In this document: piece by piece, positions 43,277 through 50,934 of the stretch
Position numbering within the stretch: the stretch's first letter is position 1
How the letters are laid out: the number at the start of each line of letters is the position of its first letter
Source of the DNA: Nocardiopsis sp. YSL2
GTDB taxonomy: Bacteria > Actinomycetota > Actinomycetes > Streptosporangiales > Streptosporangiaceae
DNA length: 64,000 bases
Assembly (NCBI RefSeq): GCF_030555055.1
Contig: NZ_JAMOAO010000001.1
Location: forward strand, 248,001 to 312,000
Reading direction: 5' to 3'
Notes under the pieces: generated by a model
The model's database searches: none
The model's input: only the letters and a program-made list of their open reading frames with translations
Told to the model about the DNA's origin: nothing
Translations under genes and position numbers: made by a program

Positions 43277-43310
43277 TGGGCCTCTCACAGCTGCATATGC
43301 GCAGGTGAGG

Positions 43311-43338
43311 GGAGGGAGTCGGCCGGTAAGCCGGATTC
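43311..43338. repeat. att2: junction of elements A and B
   Basis: 28 bp identical to the rnpB 3' end in att3 (GGAGGGAGTCGGCCGGTAAG and on to CCGGATTC). Outside this core it shows no match to att1 or att3. Confidence 0.88.
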
Positions 43339-43376
43339 AATCATGTCCCCTCGATCGACCTGGGGCGACACCCACA

Positions 43377-43414
43377 GAAGCCGCGTCACCTGTGATGACA
43401 GGTCTCGCGGCTTC
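43377..43414. terminator. Hairpin near the left end of element B
   Basis: GAAGCCGCG and CGCGGCTTC flank a 20-base loop that itself has ACCTG/CAGGT pairing. Confidence 0.45.
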
Positions 43415-43444
43415 TCGCTGCTCCTCGGTGCTCCCCGACCCGCT

Positions 43445-43463
43445 CCGGAACACAGCCGGAACA
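43445..43463 (+). repeat. Integrase arm-site pair, left end of element B
   Basis: CCGGAACA at 43445 and 43456, spacing 11 bp, matching the pair at 53868 and 53879 at the other end. Confidence 0.6.
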
Positions 43464-43594
43464 GATGATCAGCCAGACAGTATCGAAGCAGGCACCCGGA
43501 CATACAAATATTTTTTGCCAAACCCAAGGCAACAAAAAAACCAAAATGGTCTAAGGTTGCCATATCTCGCACCTGCGAAAGGAGTGTGGTCCAA

Positions 43595-44059
43595 ATGACA
43601 CTAATTGGAGCGATTATAGCAGCCTTAATCGGTGCGATTGCTGCGATATCTGTTTTCGTGGCCGACATACTCATCAGAAAACACTCAGATAGAAGGAATC
43701 TACTTCTAAAAATTCATGAAGAAATGACCGAGATCGAAAATCAGAGGGGTCGAAGGATCTTAATTAAGTTGCTAGAGGAAAATAAGCACACAAGGAGGCT
43801 CGAAGAAAAAGATCGTGAAATGGTTAATAAATCACTCTCGCTTATCGATATAATGGGATACTATTGCAGAAAAGGCTACATAGAAGAGTCCGAGGTACTG
43901 ACCCTTTGGGGGGCTTCATTTCAGCGAATCTTGCCGAAAGCAGAAGAGTTTGCACGTCAGATGGATGCCGAAAAAGGTGAGGTCACCTGGCGGTACGGTC
44001 GCGATCTCTTGAACAAAGCGAACGGCATGAAGTTTTCAGCAGAAATCAGAAAAGAATAA
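43595..44059 (+). CDS. Low-GC DUF4760-like membrane protein (cargo)
   Basis: A 154-residue protein with one N-terminal transmembrane helix (LIGAIIAALIGAIAAISVFV), then helices rich in Lys, Glu and Ile. The arrangement resembles DUF4760 proteins. The codon use is strikingly AT-rich (many AAA, ATA and TTA-type codons) compared with all neighbours, and the surrounding 43500-44130 is AT-rich too, a sign of recent transfer from a lower-GC source. AGGAG lies 10 nt before the ATG at 43595; a GTG three codons upstream is too close to it. Function unknown. Confidence 0.65.
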   Translation: MTLIGAIIAALIGAIAAISVFVADILIRKHSDRRNLLLKIHEEMTEIENQRGRRILIKLLEENKHTRRLEEKDREMVNKSLSLIDIMGYYCRKGYIEESEVLTLWGASFQRILPKAEEFARQMDAEKGEVTWRYGRDLLNKANGMKFSAEIRKE

Positions 44060-44781
44060 TAATCTCAGATAAGTTGACACTACTCCTGGCGACGCTCAGT
44101 GTAGTAAATTAAGTATTTTATCTCCAAAGTTTATGCTCAATCCGATTCCCTTCTCTGCCTTCTTGAGGCCCCGCCTTCCGCGTGCAGCCTGGCTCTCCGA
44201 TGGCTGTCCCCAACCTGGTTGTCTGGAATCCGCCGCCTGCCTGGCCTGTGTGCTCTGTCGGTTCACCACACCCCTTGGTATCCCTGGACTGGTGCTGCCC
44301 TTGGTTCGCTCACCTGCGACGAACGCCGTGCCCGAACTCCTTGGGCACGGCGGGGCGCGCGAGGACGCGCCGCGCGGGACGCTGGCGAGCGCGGACGCGG
44401 CGCGCCGACCGCCGGACATCCGTCAGGGTGTCCAGCAACCGCGCTCTGCGCACTCTGGTTGCTCGGTACATCAACACGCTCGCACTGATTTGCCCGTGGA
44501 GAACGCTCCCCGGTGAACTGTGCCCGCGACATCCGCACCCGCTCGCCCCTGCCGTGCCCTCGATCCCCGAACACCCCAGCCGACCCCGCATCCAATTCGA
44601 GCGCTTCGCTCCCGCACACCCGGCCCGGCCTGCCTCATCTACTTCGCGCTTCGACCCGGGCGGGTCGAATCAGCAAAGGAACCAGGCCCCACCCCCATAC
44701 GCCCCCTTCCCCCATCCCCGCCCCTTCCCACGGCTTCCCCTGGGTCCGAAGGTGGTGGGCAGACTTTGGGCGGTGTCCTGT

Positions 44782-44909
44782 CCGGGGCGGGCTGAACCAC
44801 CGCCAGGGGGCCATTACGCTTGCTCCGCCAATGGGGAGGGGGCTTGCCCCCTCACCGCGTCTTCACCCCTCCGGCCCCCTGGTGGTGGTTCAGGAGGGAC
44901 CCGCCCCGG
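44782..44909. repeat. Long imperfect inverted repeat (possible clt, sti or origin)
   Basis: The 31-nt left arm (44782-44812) matches the complement of the 37-nt right arm (44873-44909) at 30 positions, with a 6-nt insertion in the right arm. The 60-base loop contains a further GGGGGC-TT-GCCCCC hairpin. Confidence 0.65.
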
Positions 44910-45016
44910 AGAGGTGCCTAAAGTCTGAGCACCACCGACCCCACCAGGGCCTCCCCGCACCGCAGGTGCGGGCTTGAAGACGTAAGGAAACTTCTCATCA
45001 CCCCGACTCCGGGCAT

Positions 45017-45049
45017 GAAGAAACCCGGAAGACTTGCAGGTCCTCCGGG
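45017..45049 (-). terminator. Terminator after the Nudix gene
   Basis: On the minus strand CCCGGAGGA and TCTTCCGGG pair with one mismatch, followed by TTTCTTC, just past the Nudix stop. Confidence 0.6.
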
Positions 45050-45060
45050 CTTCCCTTGGC

Positions 45061-45501
45061 TCACACCAGGTTCGTACCGTCATGGCATCGGATGAATGGT
45101 CCGTCATCCCGCAGAGCGTCCAAGACACGAATCAGCCTCGCTTGCGGCATTCGATGCTGGGCTTCTTCAACGCTGATCCAGCGCGCAACCTTGGCCTCTT
45201 CCGAGGCCGTGGGTTCTCCGCTCTCGACCTCGCACAGGATCGCCATGCTCACCACACCGAGTGGCATGTTCTTGTAGACCCCGATGAGGCGCCCCGGCTT
45301 CACTTGTACCCCGGTCTCCTCGAAGACCTCACGAACGACACCATCCCTCGGGTCCTCATGGAGCTCCAGCACTCCGCCGGGTGGAACCCAACGGTCGTCA
45401 TCCTGGCGCTGGATCGCCAGAACGTGGCCGTCTTCGTTGAAGACGATTCCGGTCACGCTGACAGAGTGACGGCTTGAGATGGCCTGGCCCTCTTTCTCCA
45501 T
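45061..45501 (-). CDS. Nudix hydrolase of the AICE
   Basis: A 146-residue Nudix hydrolase with the box GGVLELHEDPRDGVVREVFEETGV intact (shown by its GX5EX7REUXEEXGU spacing). It hydrolyses a nucleoside diphosphate derivative. pSAM2 has a homologous gene next to its korSA, so this is element backbone. Its ATG overlaps the repressor stop (TGATG), so the two are co-translated. Confidence 0.9.
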   Translation of the reverse strand: MEKEGQAISSRHSVSVTGIVFNEDGHVLAIQRQDDDRWVPPGGVLELHEDPRDGVVREVFEETGVQVKPGRLIGVYKNMPLGVVSMAILCEVESGEPTASEEAKVARWISVEEAQHRMPQARLIRVLDALRDDGPFIRCHDGTNLV

Positions 45502-46259
45502 CAGGTGACGGGAAGCCGGTAGGTCAACTCGTATCGGTCCCCCGGGAAGATGATGTCGCAGGTCTCAACGGGTTGATCTCCCACGTAGTGGGTCCGTTCG
45601 ATGACCAGGACATAGGCACTGTGCGCGGGAAGTTCCAACCTCTGCGCCTCCTCGGGGAGGGCCGCCCTCGCTGTCACCTTCTCCGTGACCGAGTCGACAT
45701 GCTGACCGATGAGGTCCATGCGTGCCACAACTCCCGTGGCGGCTCCGTCTTCGGGAAGCTCGACAGACGTCCCCCCGGTCAGCGCAAGCGGTTCCCAGGA
45801 ATCAGAGACCTGGATCGGCTGGGACTCGGAGAAGAACCGGTAGGCCGTACGCATAACCGGGTCATTCGCAGCGATACCGAGTCGCTTGGCGATCGTCTGG
45901 CTAGCACGCTCACGAGAGCTGACATGTTCCCAGTCGGCCGTCTTCCCTGTCTTCGCGGCATCTCGCTTGAACGGTGATGTGCTACCGGCCTTCCGACGCG
46001 AGTACCTGTTGCTGCTATCCCGGGTGATCTTCTCAATCTTCTTGACGAAGCTGCCCTTGCCCGGGTGGCTGACCACGAGCCCCTCGTTGCGCAGGACATC
46101 GACGGCCCTCCGTGCCACCACCCTTGAAACCTCGAACTCGCTCATGAGCTCGGCCTCGGACGGCAGCTTGTCTTCCGGCTCCAGCTCACCTTGAACGATC
46201 CGCTTCCGGTACTCCTGCGCGATCGTGAGGTACATGGGGGTGCCGCTCCACTTGGTCAC
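45501..46259 (-). CDS. GntR/UTRA transcriptional repressor (KorSA-like)
   Basis: A 252-residue GntR-family protein. The winged helix is at about residues 10-75 (YRKRIVQGELEPEDKLPSEA, then EFEVSRVVARRAVDVLRNEG), and a HutC-type UTRA ligand domain follows (about 100-245). By analogy to pSAM2 KorSA it represses the transfer and replication genes and itself. The GTG start at 46259 has AGGAGG 7 nt upstream. Two TTGT-type operators lie in the divergent promoter region just upstream. Confidence 0.88.
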   Translation of the reverse strand: MTKWSGTPMYLTIAQEYRKRIVQGELEPEDKLPSEAELMSEFEVSRVVARRAVDVLRNEGLVVSHPGKGSFVKKIEKITRDSSNRYSRRKAGSTSPFKRDAAKTGKTADWEHVSSRERASQTIAKRLGIAANDPVMRTAYRFFSESQPIQVSDSWEPLALTGGTSVELPEDGAATGVVARMDLIGQHVDSVTEKVTARAALPEEAQRLELPAHSAYVLVIERTHYVGDQPVETCDIIFPGDRYELTYRLPVT

Positions 46260-46275
46260 GCGATCACCTCCTCGA

Positions 46276-46364
46276 CTTGTTGTACCTAGTTCACCAGACG
46301 GGACAGGTTCTTGCCCAGGCGGGTTGCCTTCGCCGCTCGAACCTGTTGTAATAGGTATAACAAG
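46276..46364. promoter_or_regulatory. Two probable KorSA-type operators in a divergent promoter
   Basis: CTTGTTGTACCTAGTT (46276-46291) and the complement of TTGTAATAGGTATAACAAG (46346-46364, reading CTTGTTATACCTATTACAA) share 13 of 16 bases. The second is itself nearly palindromic. They flank the divergent starts of the GntR gene and the gene at 46386. Confidence 0.6.
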
Positions 46365-46385
46365 CAACCACGAGAGGTGATTCCA

Positions 46386-46718
46386 GTGCGCAACATCCCC
46401 GTTGACACCGCCCAGATGACGTTCATCGCTGCCGGTTCCCCCCGCCCGAAGGTCAAAGACCGCCAGACGGGCGAGATCAAGTACAACGCGGACGGCTCCC
46501 CGATGTGGCAGCTCAAGGTGCTGGCGCAGGTGGAGGACAACGACGCCGAGACGCTGCTGGTCAGCTTCCCCGCGACGCACGCCATCACCGCCCGTCTGGG
46601 CACCCCGCTGACGGTGGAGAGCCTGACGGCCATCCCGTGGGAGACCAACGGTCGCCACGGCGTGGCCTTCGCCGCCGCCACGGTCGCGCCCCTGGACATG
46701 CGCCGGACCGCCGAGTAA
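46386..46718 (+). CDS. SCO3933-family regulatory protein
   Basis: A 110-residue protein (VRNIPVDTAQMTFIAAGSP, then KVKDRQTGEIKYNADG), typical of the SCO3933 family found in actinomycete elements next to the transfer operon. It is predicted to be a regulatory or plasmid-maintenance factor. The GTG at 46386 has GAGGTGA upstream. It leads the plus-strand transfer operon and is coupled (TAATG) to the first tiny zinc-ribbon gene. Confidence 0.78.
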   Translation: MRNIPVDTAQMTFIAAGSPRPKVKDRQTGEIKYNADGSPMWQLKVLAQVEDNDAETLLVSFPATHAITARLGTPLTVESLTAIPWETNGRHGVAFAAATVAPLDMRRTAE

Positions 46719-46822
46719 TGCCCCGCTGCTCCGTCTGCGTCGGCATCGGAGAGGTCCGGCACATGCCCGGATACCAGCTCACCTTGTGCCCGACCTGCAA
46801 CGGCAAGGGCGAAACCCCCTGA
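46718..46822 (+). CDS. Zinc-ribbon microprotein 1 (34 aa)
   Basis: MPRCSVCVGIGEVRHM, then LCPTCNGKGETP: two CxxC pairs, the second in a DnaJ-like CxxCxGKG motif. It overlaps the upstream stop (TAATG). Confidence 0.7.
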   Translation: MPRCSVCVGIGEVRHMPGYQLTLCPTCNGKGETP

Positions 46823-46835
46823 AAGGAGAGTGTCC

Positions 46836-48173
46836 ATGTTCCCCGAGATCCTGTGGGCCGTTCCCGCCGCTGGTCTCACACTGCCCGTCTCGGCCGCTGC
46901 CTGGCACCACTGGTCACCCAACACCTGGTCCTACGGGCCCGGCCTGGTCGGCTCCGCGCTGCGAGTGCACCTGACGTGGGATCACGTGTCCCAGGGGTGC
47001 GGGTTGTCGGTGACCCGCCGCAAGACCCAGGTCAAGGGCGGTGTCAGGCGGGTGAGCGTGGAGAAGAAGCCCAAGCTTCGTCGCTTCCGGCCGACCCCGT
47101 ACGGGTTCCGGGTCCGCGCCCGGTTGCACGACGGCCAGACCCCCGATGACTACCAGGAGGCGTTGACCCGCCTCGCGCACGCCTGGCGCGTGGACTCGGT
47201 GCGCATCCGCACCTCCGGCCCCGGGTGGGTGGAGCTGGTGGCCTCCCGTCGTGACCCGCTGGGCACCGTCACCAACGCCGCCCCCGTGGCGCGTGACTGG
47301 GAACTCCTCAAGGTCCGCATGGGCACCTTGGAGACCGGTGACCCTTGGGTGATCGACTTCCGCGCGGTGCCGCACTGGCTGATCATGGGCGCGACCCAGT
47401 CGGGCAAGTCCACCGACATCAACGCCCTCGTGTACCAGCTCGCGCCCCAACCGGTGGCGCTGGCCGGGCTCGATCTCAAGGGCGGGGTGGAGCTCACCCC
47501 ATATGCCAAGCGCATGTCGAAGCTGGCGACCACGCGGGCCGAGTGCACGGTGCTGCTCGATGACCTGATGACGATTCTCAACGACCGGATGACCCAGTGC
47601 CGTGAGGCGGGGGTGCGCAACATCTGGCAGCTCCCGGACGACGTCCGGCCAATGCCGGTGGTGGTCGTGGTCGATGAGGTCGCTGAGCTGTACCTGATGA
47701 CGGACAAGTCCGAGAAGGACGAGATCGCGCGCACCTCGACGCTGCTGCTGCGCAACGCCCAGCTCGGGCGGGCGTTCGGCCTGCACCTGGTGGTCGCCGG
47801 ACAGCGGGTCGGCTCGGACCTCGGACCGGGCGTAACGGCTCTGCGCTCGCAGATCACCGGGCGAATCTGCCACCGGGTCAACGACGGCGAGACGGCCAAG
47901 ATGGCGCTGGGTGACCTGGCTCCGGACTCGCTGTCGGCCGCGATGAAGATCCCCGCCGAGATGCCCGGGGTCGCCGTGACCGTGGGTGCTGACGGACGCT
48001 GGTACCGGGTTCGCTCGGACCTGACCACCGAAGAGATGGCCGAAGAGGCTTCGGCCGAGTTCGCTTACCTGGCCCCGGACTGGGACGCCCTGGTCTCGGG
48101 CCGCACCACAGAGAAGGAAACCGTTCCGGCCGACGCCGTCGACTGGGACCGACTGGAAGAGGAGTTGTCCTGA
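46836..48173 (+). CDS. FtsK/SpoIIIE-like conjugal transfer ATPase (TraSA-like)
   Basis: A 445-residue DNA translocase. The N-terminal membrane region is short and weakly hydrophobic (residues 1-60). The motor domain has Walker A GATQSGKST (Lys191) and Walker B VVVVVDEVAEL (Asp280). The C-terminal 60 residues are acidic. AICE elements use this single protein to move double-stranded DNA between hyphae. AGGAG lies 7 nt before the ATG at 46836. It is coupled (TGATG) to the next zinc-ribbon gene. Confidence 0.9.
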   Translation: MFPEILWAVPAAGLTLPVSAAAWHHWSPNTWSYGPGLVGSALRVHLTWDHVSQGCGLSVTRRKTQVKGGVRRVSVEKKPKLRRFRPTPYGFRVRARLHDGQTPDDYQEALTRLAHAWRVDSVRIRTSGPGWVELVASRRDPLGTVTNAAPVARDWELLKVRMGTLETGDPWVIDFRAVPHWLIMGATQSGKSTDINALVYQLAPQPVALAGLDLKGGVELTPYAKRMSKLATTRAECTVLLDDLMTILNDRMTQCREAGVRNIWQLPDDVRPMPVVVVVDEVAELYLMTDKSEKDEIARTSTLLLRNAQLGRAFGLHLVVAGQRVGSDLGPGVTALRSQITGRICHRVNDGETAKMALGDLAPDSLSAAMKIPAEMPGVAVTVGADGRWYRVRSDLTTEEMAEEASAEFAYLAPDWDALVSGRTTEKETVPADAVDWDRLEEELS

Positions 48174-48313
48174 TGACCTGCGAGTTCTGCTCCAAGAAGG
48201 CGACCATCAACGCTTTCTCCGGCAAGGAGTCGTCCTGGGTGTGCAACGAGCACTACTCCGACATGGAAGCCAACTTCGCCGGGGACCTGCGCGGCCTGCG
48301 GCGCTGGAAGTGA
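48173..48313 (+). CDS. Zinc-ribbon microprotein 2 (46 aa)
   Basis: MTCEFCSKKATINAFSGKES; the second ligand pair is a Cys-x-x-His (CNEH). It overlaps the transfer gene stop and the next GTG start. Confidence 0.65.
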   Translation: MTCEFCSKKATINAFSGKESSWVCNEHYSDMEANFAGDLRGLRRWK

Positions 48314-48423
48314 TCACCGTGTACTGGTGCTCGCGCTGCTGCAAGGACGCCTACACCAAGACCCTGACCACCAACGAGTGGGTGTGTGAGGACCACTACG
48401 CCGAGCTGGGGTGGACGCCGTGA
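48310..48423 (+). CDS. Zinc-ribbon microprotein 3 (37 aa)
   Basis: MITVYWCSRCCKDAYTK, then CEDH: a CxxC and a Cys-x-x-His pair. The GTG start overlaps the preceding stop (GTGA). Confidence 0.65.
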   Translation: MITVYWCSRCCKDAYTKTLTTNEWVCEDHYAELGWTP

Positions 48424-48536
48424 TCTGCGAGCTGTGCGGCAAGGGCGGCGCCCGGTGGGTGCACAACCGCACCGGAGGGGCCTACCTCGCCTGCCCTGCC
48501 TGTGAGTGGCAGTACTTCGACTACGAGTGGAGCTGA
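48420..48536 (+). CDS. Zinc-ribbon microprotein 4 (38 aa)
   Basis: MICELCGKGGARWVHN, then CPAC: two CxxC pairs. GTGA overlap with the preceding gene. Confidence 0.65.
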   Translation: MICELCGKGGARWVHNRTGGAYLACPACEWQYFDYEWS

Positions 48537-48539
48537 ACC

Positions 48540-49229
48540 ATGAGACGCGTCCTGGCGGTCGCTGTGGACTGGGGTCCAATCCTCATCCTGGCCGCAATCG
48601 CCGCTGCTGGCTCCTTCACCCACATCCGGGACCTGGCCGAACAGTCGGGACAGCACGGATGGATGGCGTGGGCCATTGCGGTCTCCATCGACCTGACATG
48701 TGTGATGGCCGCTCGGGAGCGCCAGCGAGACACAACGGACCGCATGTGGCCGACCGTGGTCCTGGTCGGGGCGGTGGTATTGACCCTGGCGGCGAACCTG
48801 GCCACGGCTCAGCCCACGGTGTGGGGCTGGATCATGGCGGCCGTTCCGGCTGCTGCGTTCCTGGTCGCGATGTCGATGCTGGAGCGCCGCGCCGGCCACC
48901 GGCCCCCACCCGAACCGGCTGAGGCTGATCCCGCGTCCGGAGTCCAGGACCGGGAGGAAGTGCGGGTCACGGAGGTGCACTGGCACCGGCAGGAGACGCA
49001 GCCTGCGGCCGATTCCGTCCCGCAACCGGCGCCCGCCCCCGTGGCACCTACGCACGACGTGGCCCCGGCCGCCGTGGAACAGGGTCACCCGCTGGCGTCC
49101 TACGCCGCCCAGGTCGCCCAGGACTACCGCGTCACCCACGGACGCGAGATCACCGTGACCGCTCTGCGCTCCCGGCTCGGGGTGTCCGAACAGATCGCGG
49201 CGACCCTGCGAGACCAGGTCACCGCCTGA
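48540..49229 (+). CDS. DUF2637/Spd-type spread membrane protein
   Basis: A 229-residue protein with four transmembrane helices (about residues 9-25, 42-60, 70-88 and 95-112) and a cytoplasmic Pro/Ala linker. A C-terminal helix-turn-helix-like segment (ITVTALRSRLGVSEQIAATLR) follows. DUF2637 proteins sit next to tra in AICE and in plasmids, where they assist intramycelial spread. GGAG lies 7 nt before the ATG. Confidence 0.82.
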   Translation: MRRVLAVAVDWGPILILAAIAAAGSFTHIRDLAEQSGQHGWMAWAIAVSIDLTCVMAARERQRDTTDRMWPTVVLVGAVVLTLAANLATAQPTVWGWIMAAVPAAAFLVAMSMLERRAGHRPPPEPAEADPASGVQDREEVRVTEVHWHRQETQPAADSVPQPAPAPVAPTHDVAPAAVEQGHPLASYAAQVAQDYRVTHGREITVTALRSRLGVSEQIAATLRDQVTA

Positions 49230-49245
49230 GGAGAAAGGTGGAGAG

Positions 49246-49383
49246 ATGAAGGACTGGATGTGCCTGGACTGTGCTGGCACCGGCCGGGTCCGGGACCGGG
49301 AGTGGGGCGGGTGGAGCCTGCTGGTCCGTAAGTACACCGCCTGCGGCACCTGCGAGGGGACCGGAACGGAGAAGAAGCGATGA
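49246..49383 (+). CDS. Zinc-ribbon microprotein 5 (45 aa)
   Basis: MKDWMCLDCAGTGRVR, then CGTCEGTGTEKKR: two CxxCxGTG motifs. GGAG precedes the ATG closely. ATGA overlap with the next gene. Confidence 0.68.
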   Translation: MKDWMCLDCAGTGRVRDREWGGWSLLVRKYTACGTCEGTGTEKKR

Positions 49384-49520
49384 CCACCAAGGACTGCCCC
49401 AACTGCCAGGGGACCGGATACGTCACCGAAGAGGTGCCCATGCGCCGCGTCCTGCGCGGACAGCAGAGCTGGTGCCTGAACTGCCTGGGCACCGGCAAGA
49501 CCCCCGCTGACGAGAACTGA
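49380..49520 (+). CDS. Zinc-ribbon microprotein 6 (46 aa)
   Basis: MTTKDCPNCQGTGYVTEE, then CLNCLGTGKTP: two CxxCxGTG motifs. Confidence 0.68.
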   Translation: MTTKDCPNCQGTGYVTEEVPMRRVLRGQQSWCLNCLGTGKTPADEN

Positions 49521-49540
49521 CACGAGGAGAAACGAAGACC

Positions 49541-49690
49541 ATGGAGACCTACATCATCAACTGCGTTCGGTGCAACGGCGCCGGAACCATCATCAGCGAG
49601 AAGCGCGGCCTGCTGCTCACCCGCCGCCAGACGTGCCCCGAGTGCTCCGGCACCGGCACCGGCAAGAAGACCATCACGGTTGACCTCTGA
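49541..49690 (+). CDS. Zinc-ribbon microprotein 7 (49 aa)
   Basis: METYIINCVRCNGAGTI, then CPECSGTGTGKKT: two CxxC motifs of the DnaJ-like type. Stop and next start overlap in TGATG. Confidence 0.68.
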   Translation: METYIINCVRCNGAGTIISEKRGLLLTRRQTCPECSGTGTGKKTITVDL

Positions 49691-49791
49691 TGCCGGACAG
49701 CCACCTGTGCGCCACCTGCTACGGCCTCGGGGTCCTCAGCGAGGGCGTCACCTGTGCCGACTGCTCCGGCTGCGGCCTCACGTCTGTCTGA
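49690..49791 (+). CDS. Zinc-ribbon microprotein 8 (33 aa)
   Basis: MPDSHLCATCYGLGVLS, then CADCSGCGLTSV. Ends at the first hairpin leader. Confidence 0.65.
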   Translation: MPDSHLCATCYGLGVLSEGVTCADCSGCGLTSV

Positions 49792-49795
49792 CCCC

Positions 49796-49839
49796 GTGGG
49801 CTGGCACTGCTTCCACACACCTGCTGCCACCCGCGACGG
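49796..49839 (+). promoter_or_regulatory. Conserved-loop hairpin, copy 1
   Basis: GTGGG(C)TGGCA pairs with TGCCACCCGC around a loop carrying CTGCTTCCAC. It is followed by CACCTGACCAACCAACCCAA and then the next small gene. Confidence 0.55.
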
Positions 49840-49894
49840 ATCACCTGACCAACCAACCCAACACGCGAACACCGAACGAGAAGGAGAGTCCCTG

Positions 49895-49969
49895 ATGGGC
49901 TGCTGGGAGAACCCGACCAAGAAGACCGAGGACGCCACCAAGGTGACCGTGGGGAGGCCTACCCGATGA
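49895..49969 (+). CDS. Tiny protein (24 aa), no zinc motif
   Basis: MGCWENPTKKTEDATKVTV; AAGGAG lies upstream and the stop overlaps the next gene (ATGA). It may act only as a coupled leader peptide. Confidence 0.45.
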   Translation: MGCWENPTKKTEDATKVTVGRPTR

Positions 49970-50070
49970 GCTGGCGACTGGAGACCTGCGGCCACTGCGG
50001 TGAGCTGGTCAGCTACAGCGGACCCCTCGATTCCCACCCGGCGCGCTGCTTCAAGTGCCCCAACCGGTAG
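49966..50070 (+). CDS. Zinc-ribbon microprotein 9 (34 aa)
   Basis: MSWRLETCGHCGELVSYSG, then CFKC: two CxxC pairs. Confidence 0.6.
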   Translation: MSWRLETCGHCGELVSYSGPLDSHPARCFKCPNR

Positions 50071-50081
50071 GAGGCTCCGCC

Positions 50082-50183
50082 ATGGCATGCACCGAATGCG
50101 GAGGCGTGCGGTTCGCGCTCTTCTTCGAGAACGGCCGTGAGGGCCGTACCTGCCTGACCTGCTACACGGACCACTACCGCTAG
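50082..50183 (+). CDS. Zinc-ribbon microprotein 10 (33 aa)
   Basis: MACTECGGVRFALFFENG, then CLTC: two CxxC pairs. Ends before the second hairpin leader. Confidence 0.62.
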   Translation: MACTECGGVRFALFFENGREGRTCLTCYTDHYR

Positions 50184-50260
50184 ATCCCGGGCCATCCGGT
50201 TGATGGCCATGCCGCCCCACGGGGCGGTGTGGGGACCAACCGGTCCACTCGATCGAAATC

Positions 50261-50302
50261 CCGGGGTGCGGCGCTGCTTCCACACATGCCACCGCACCCC
50301 GG
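50261..50302 (+). promoter_or_regulatory. Conserved-loop hairpin, copy 2
   Basis: A perfect 11-bp stem CCGGGGTGCGG (50261-50271) with CCGCACCCCGG (50292-50302) around a 20-nt loop with CTGCTTCCACACATG. The tail CACCTACCCAACGAACCCAA matches copy 1. Confidence 0.65.
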
Positions 50303-50362
50303 TTCACCTACCCAACGAACCCAACACGCGAATGCAAGGAACGAAAGGGGCCCGACCAGCCT

Positions 50363-50770
50363 ATGACATCCTCCGCTTTCCCCACGGTGCTCGCCGCGAT
50401 GACGGCCGCACACCACGTCGGTGACTACCTCCTGCAGAACGATCACCAGGCACAGCACAAACCCACCTCGTGGTCGGCCAACCAGGCGCACGTGGCCAGT
50501 TACCACCTCGCCCAGATCACCGCCCTGACGCTGGCTTCCCGCACGCTCGGGCTGCGGCTCTCCCCTGCCCGGCTGGCCGCTGGTGTGGCCGTGTCCTGGG
50601 TGACGCACAGCATCATCGACCGGCGGTGGCCCGTGCGCTGGTGGATGAACCACACCGGCTCCTCCGACTTCTACCGGGCCGGTGGCGCTGCGCACGTCGA
50701 CCAGGCCATGCACCACGCCGCCCTGTTCATGGCCGCGCTCGTGGCCTCCTCCGGCGGTGACCAGTCGTGA
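50363..50770 (+). CDS. DUF3307-like membrane protein
   Basis: A 135-residue protein (AAHHVGDYLLQNDHQAQHKP, then SYHLAQITALTLAS), with two or three hydrophobic segments and several conserved histidines. The His-x-x-x-Asp-Tyr pattern resembles DUF3307 membrane proteins. It is coupled by GTGA to the next zinc-ribbon gene. Function unknown, possibly in element spread. Confidence 0.6.
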   Translation: MTSSAFPTVLAAMTAAHHVGDYLLQNDHQAQHKPTSWSANQAHVASYHLAQITALTLASRTLGLRLSPARLAAGVAVSWVTHSIIDRRWPVRWWMNHTGSSDFYRAGGAAHVDQAMHHAALFMAALVASSGGDQS

Positions 50771-50934
50771 AGTGCCCGAGCTGCAACAGCAGCAACGTCA
50801 CGGAGTACAGCCGCAACGGCACCTCGCTGGGCTCGGAGTGTCGGGACTGCTCCAACTCCTGGGATGAGGACACCAGCTACCAGGCCTACCTCGATGAGCG
50901 CCGCACCCTCAAACAGTCGGGGTGGTGGTCCTGA
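50767..50934 (+). CDS. Zinc-ribbon microprotein 11 (55 aa)
   Basis: MKCPSCNSSNVTEYSRNG, then CRDCSNSWDEDTSY: two CxxC pairs and an acidic tail. The same Thr-Glu-Tyr-Ser motif recurs in the next gene, so the two are duplicates. Confidence 0.66.
   Translation: MKCPSCNSSNVTEYSRNGTSLGSECRDCSNSWDEDTSYQAYLDERRTLKQSGWWS

Larger units (their letters stand above)
30139..43310. mobile_element. Integrative element A, degenerate, at rnpB
   Basis: A 13.2-kb element between att1 and att2. Direct repeats flank it internally: ATCCGGGATA at 43256 and 43267, and ATCCGGGATG at 30247 with TTCCGGGAC at 30258. Both pairs have 11-bp periodicity, and TGCGCAGGTG also occurs at both ends in opposite orientation. Content: truncated HTH and Tra genes, an IS110-type transposon, XRE regulators, several orphans, a RepA-like ATPase with iterons, an Xis-like HTH protein and an integrase. 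The loss of a complete transfer gene suggests it cannot conjugate by itself, though element B could help it. Confidence 0.82.
44060..45060. other. Kilobase without a convincing gene, rich in inverted repeats
   Basis: No frame has coding character. It contains CCGTGCCC/GGGCACGG near 44326-44351, the long inverted repeat at 44782-44909, CCCGCACC/GGTGCGGG at 44954-44972 and a terminator at 45017-45049. A cis-acting transfer or replication locus is a reasonable guess. Confidence 0.5.

Noticed and set aside
44182-44928. A 248-codon frame and several shorter ones in the gene-free part of element B
   Set aside because: Composition is erratic, no start has a ribosome-binding site, and the frames run through the inverted repeats.
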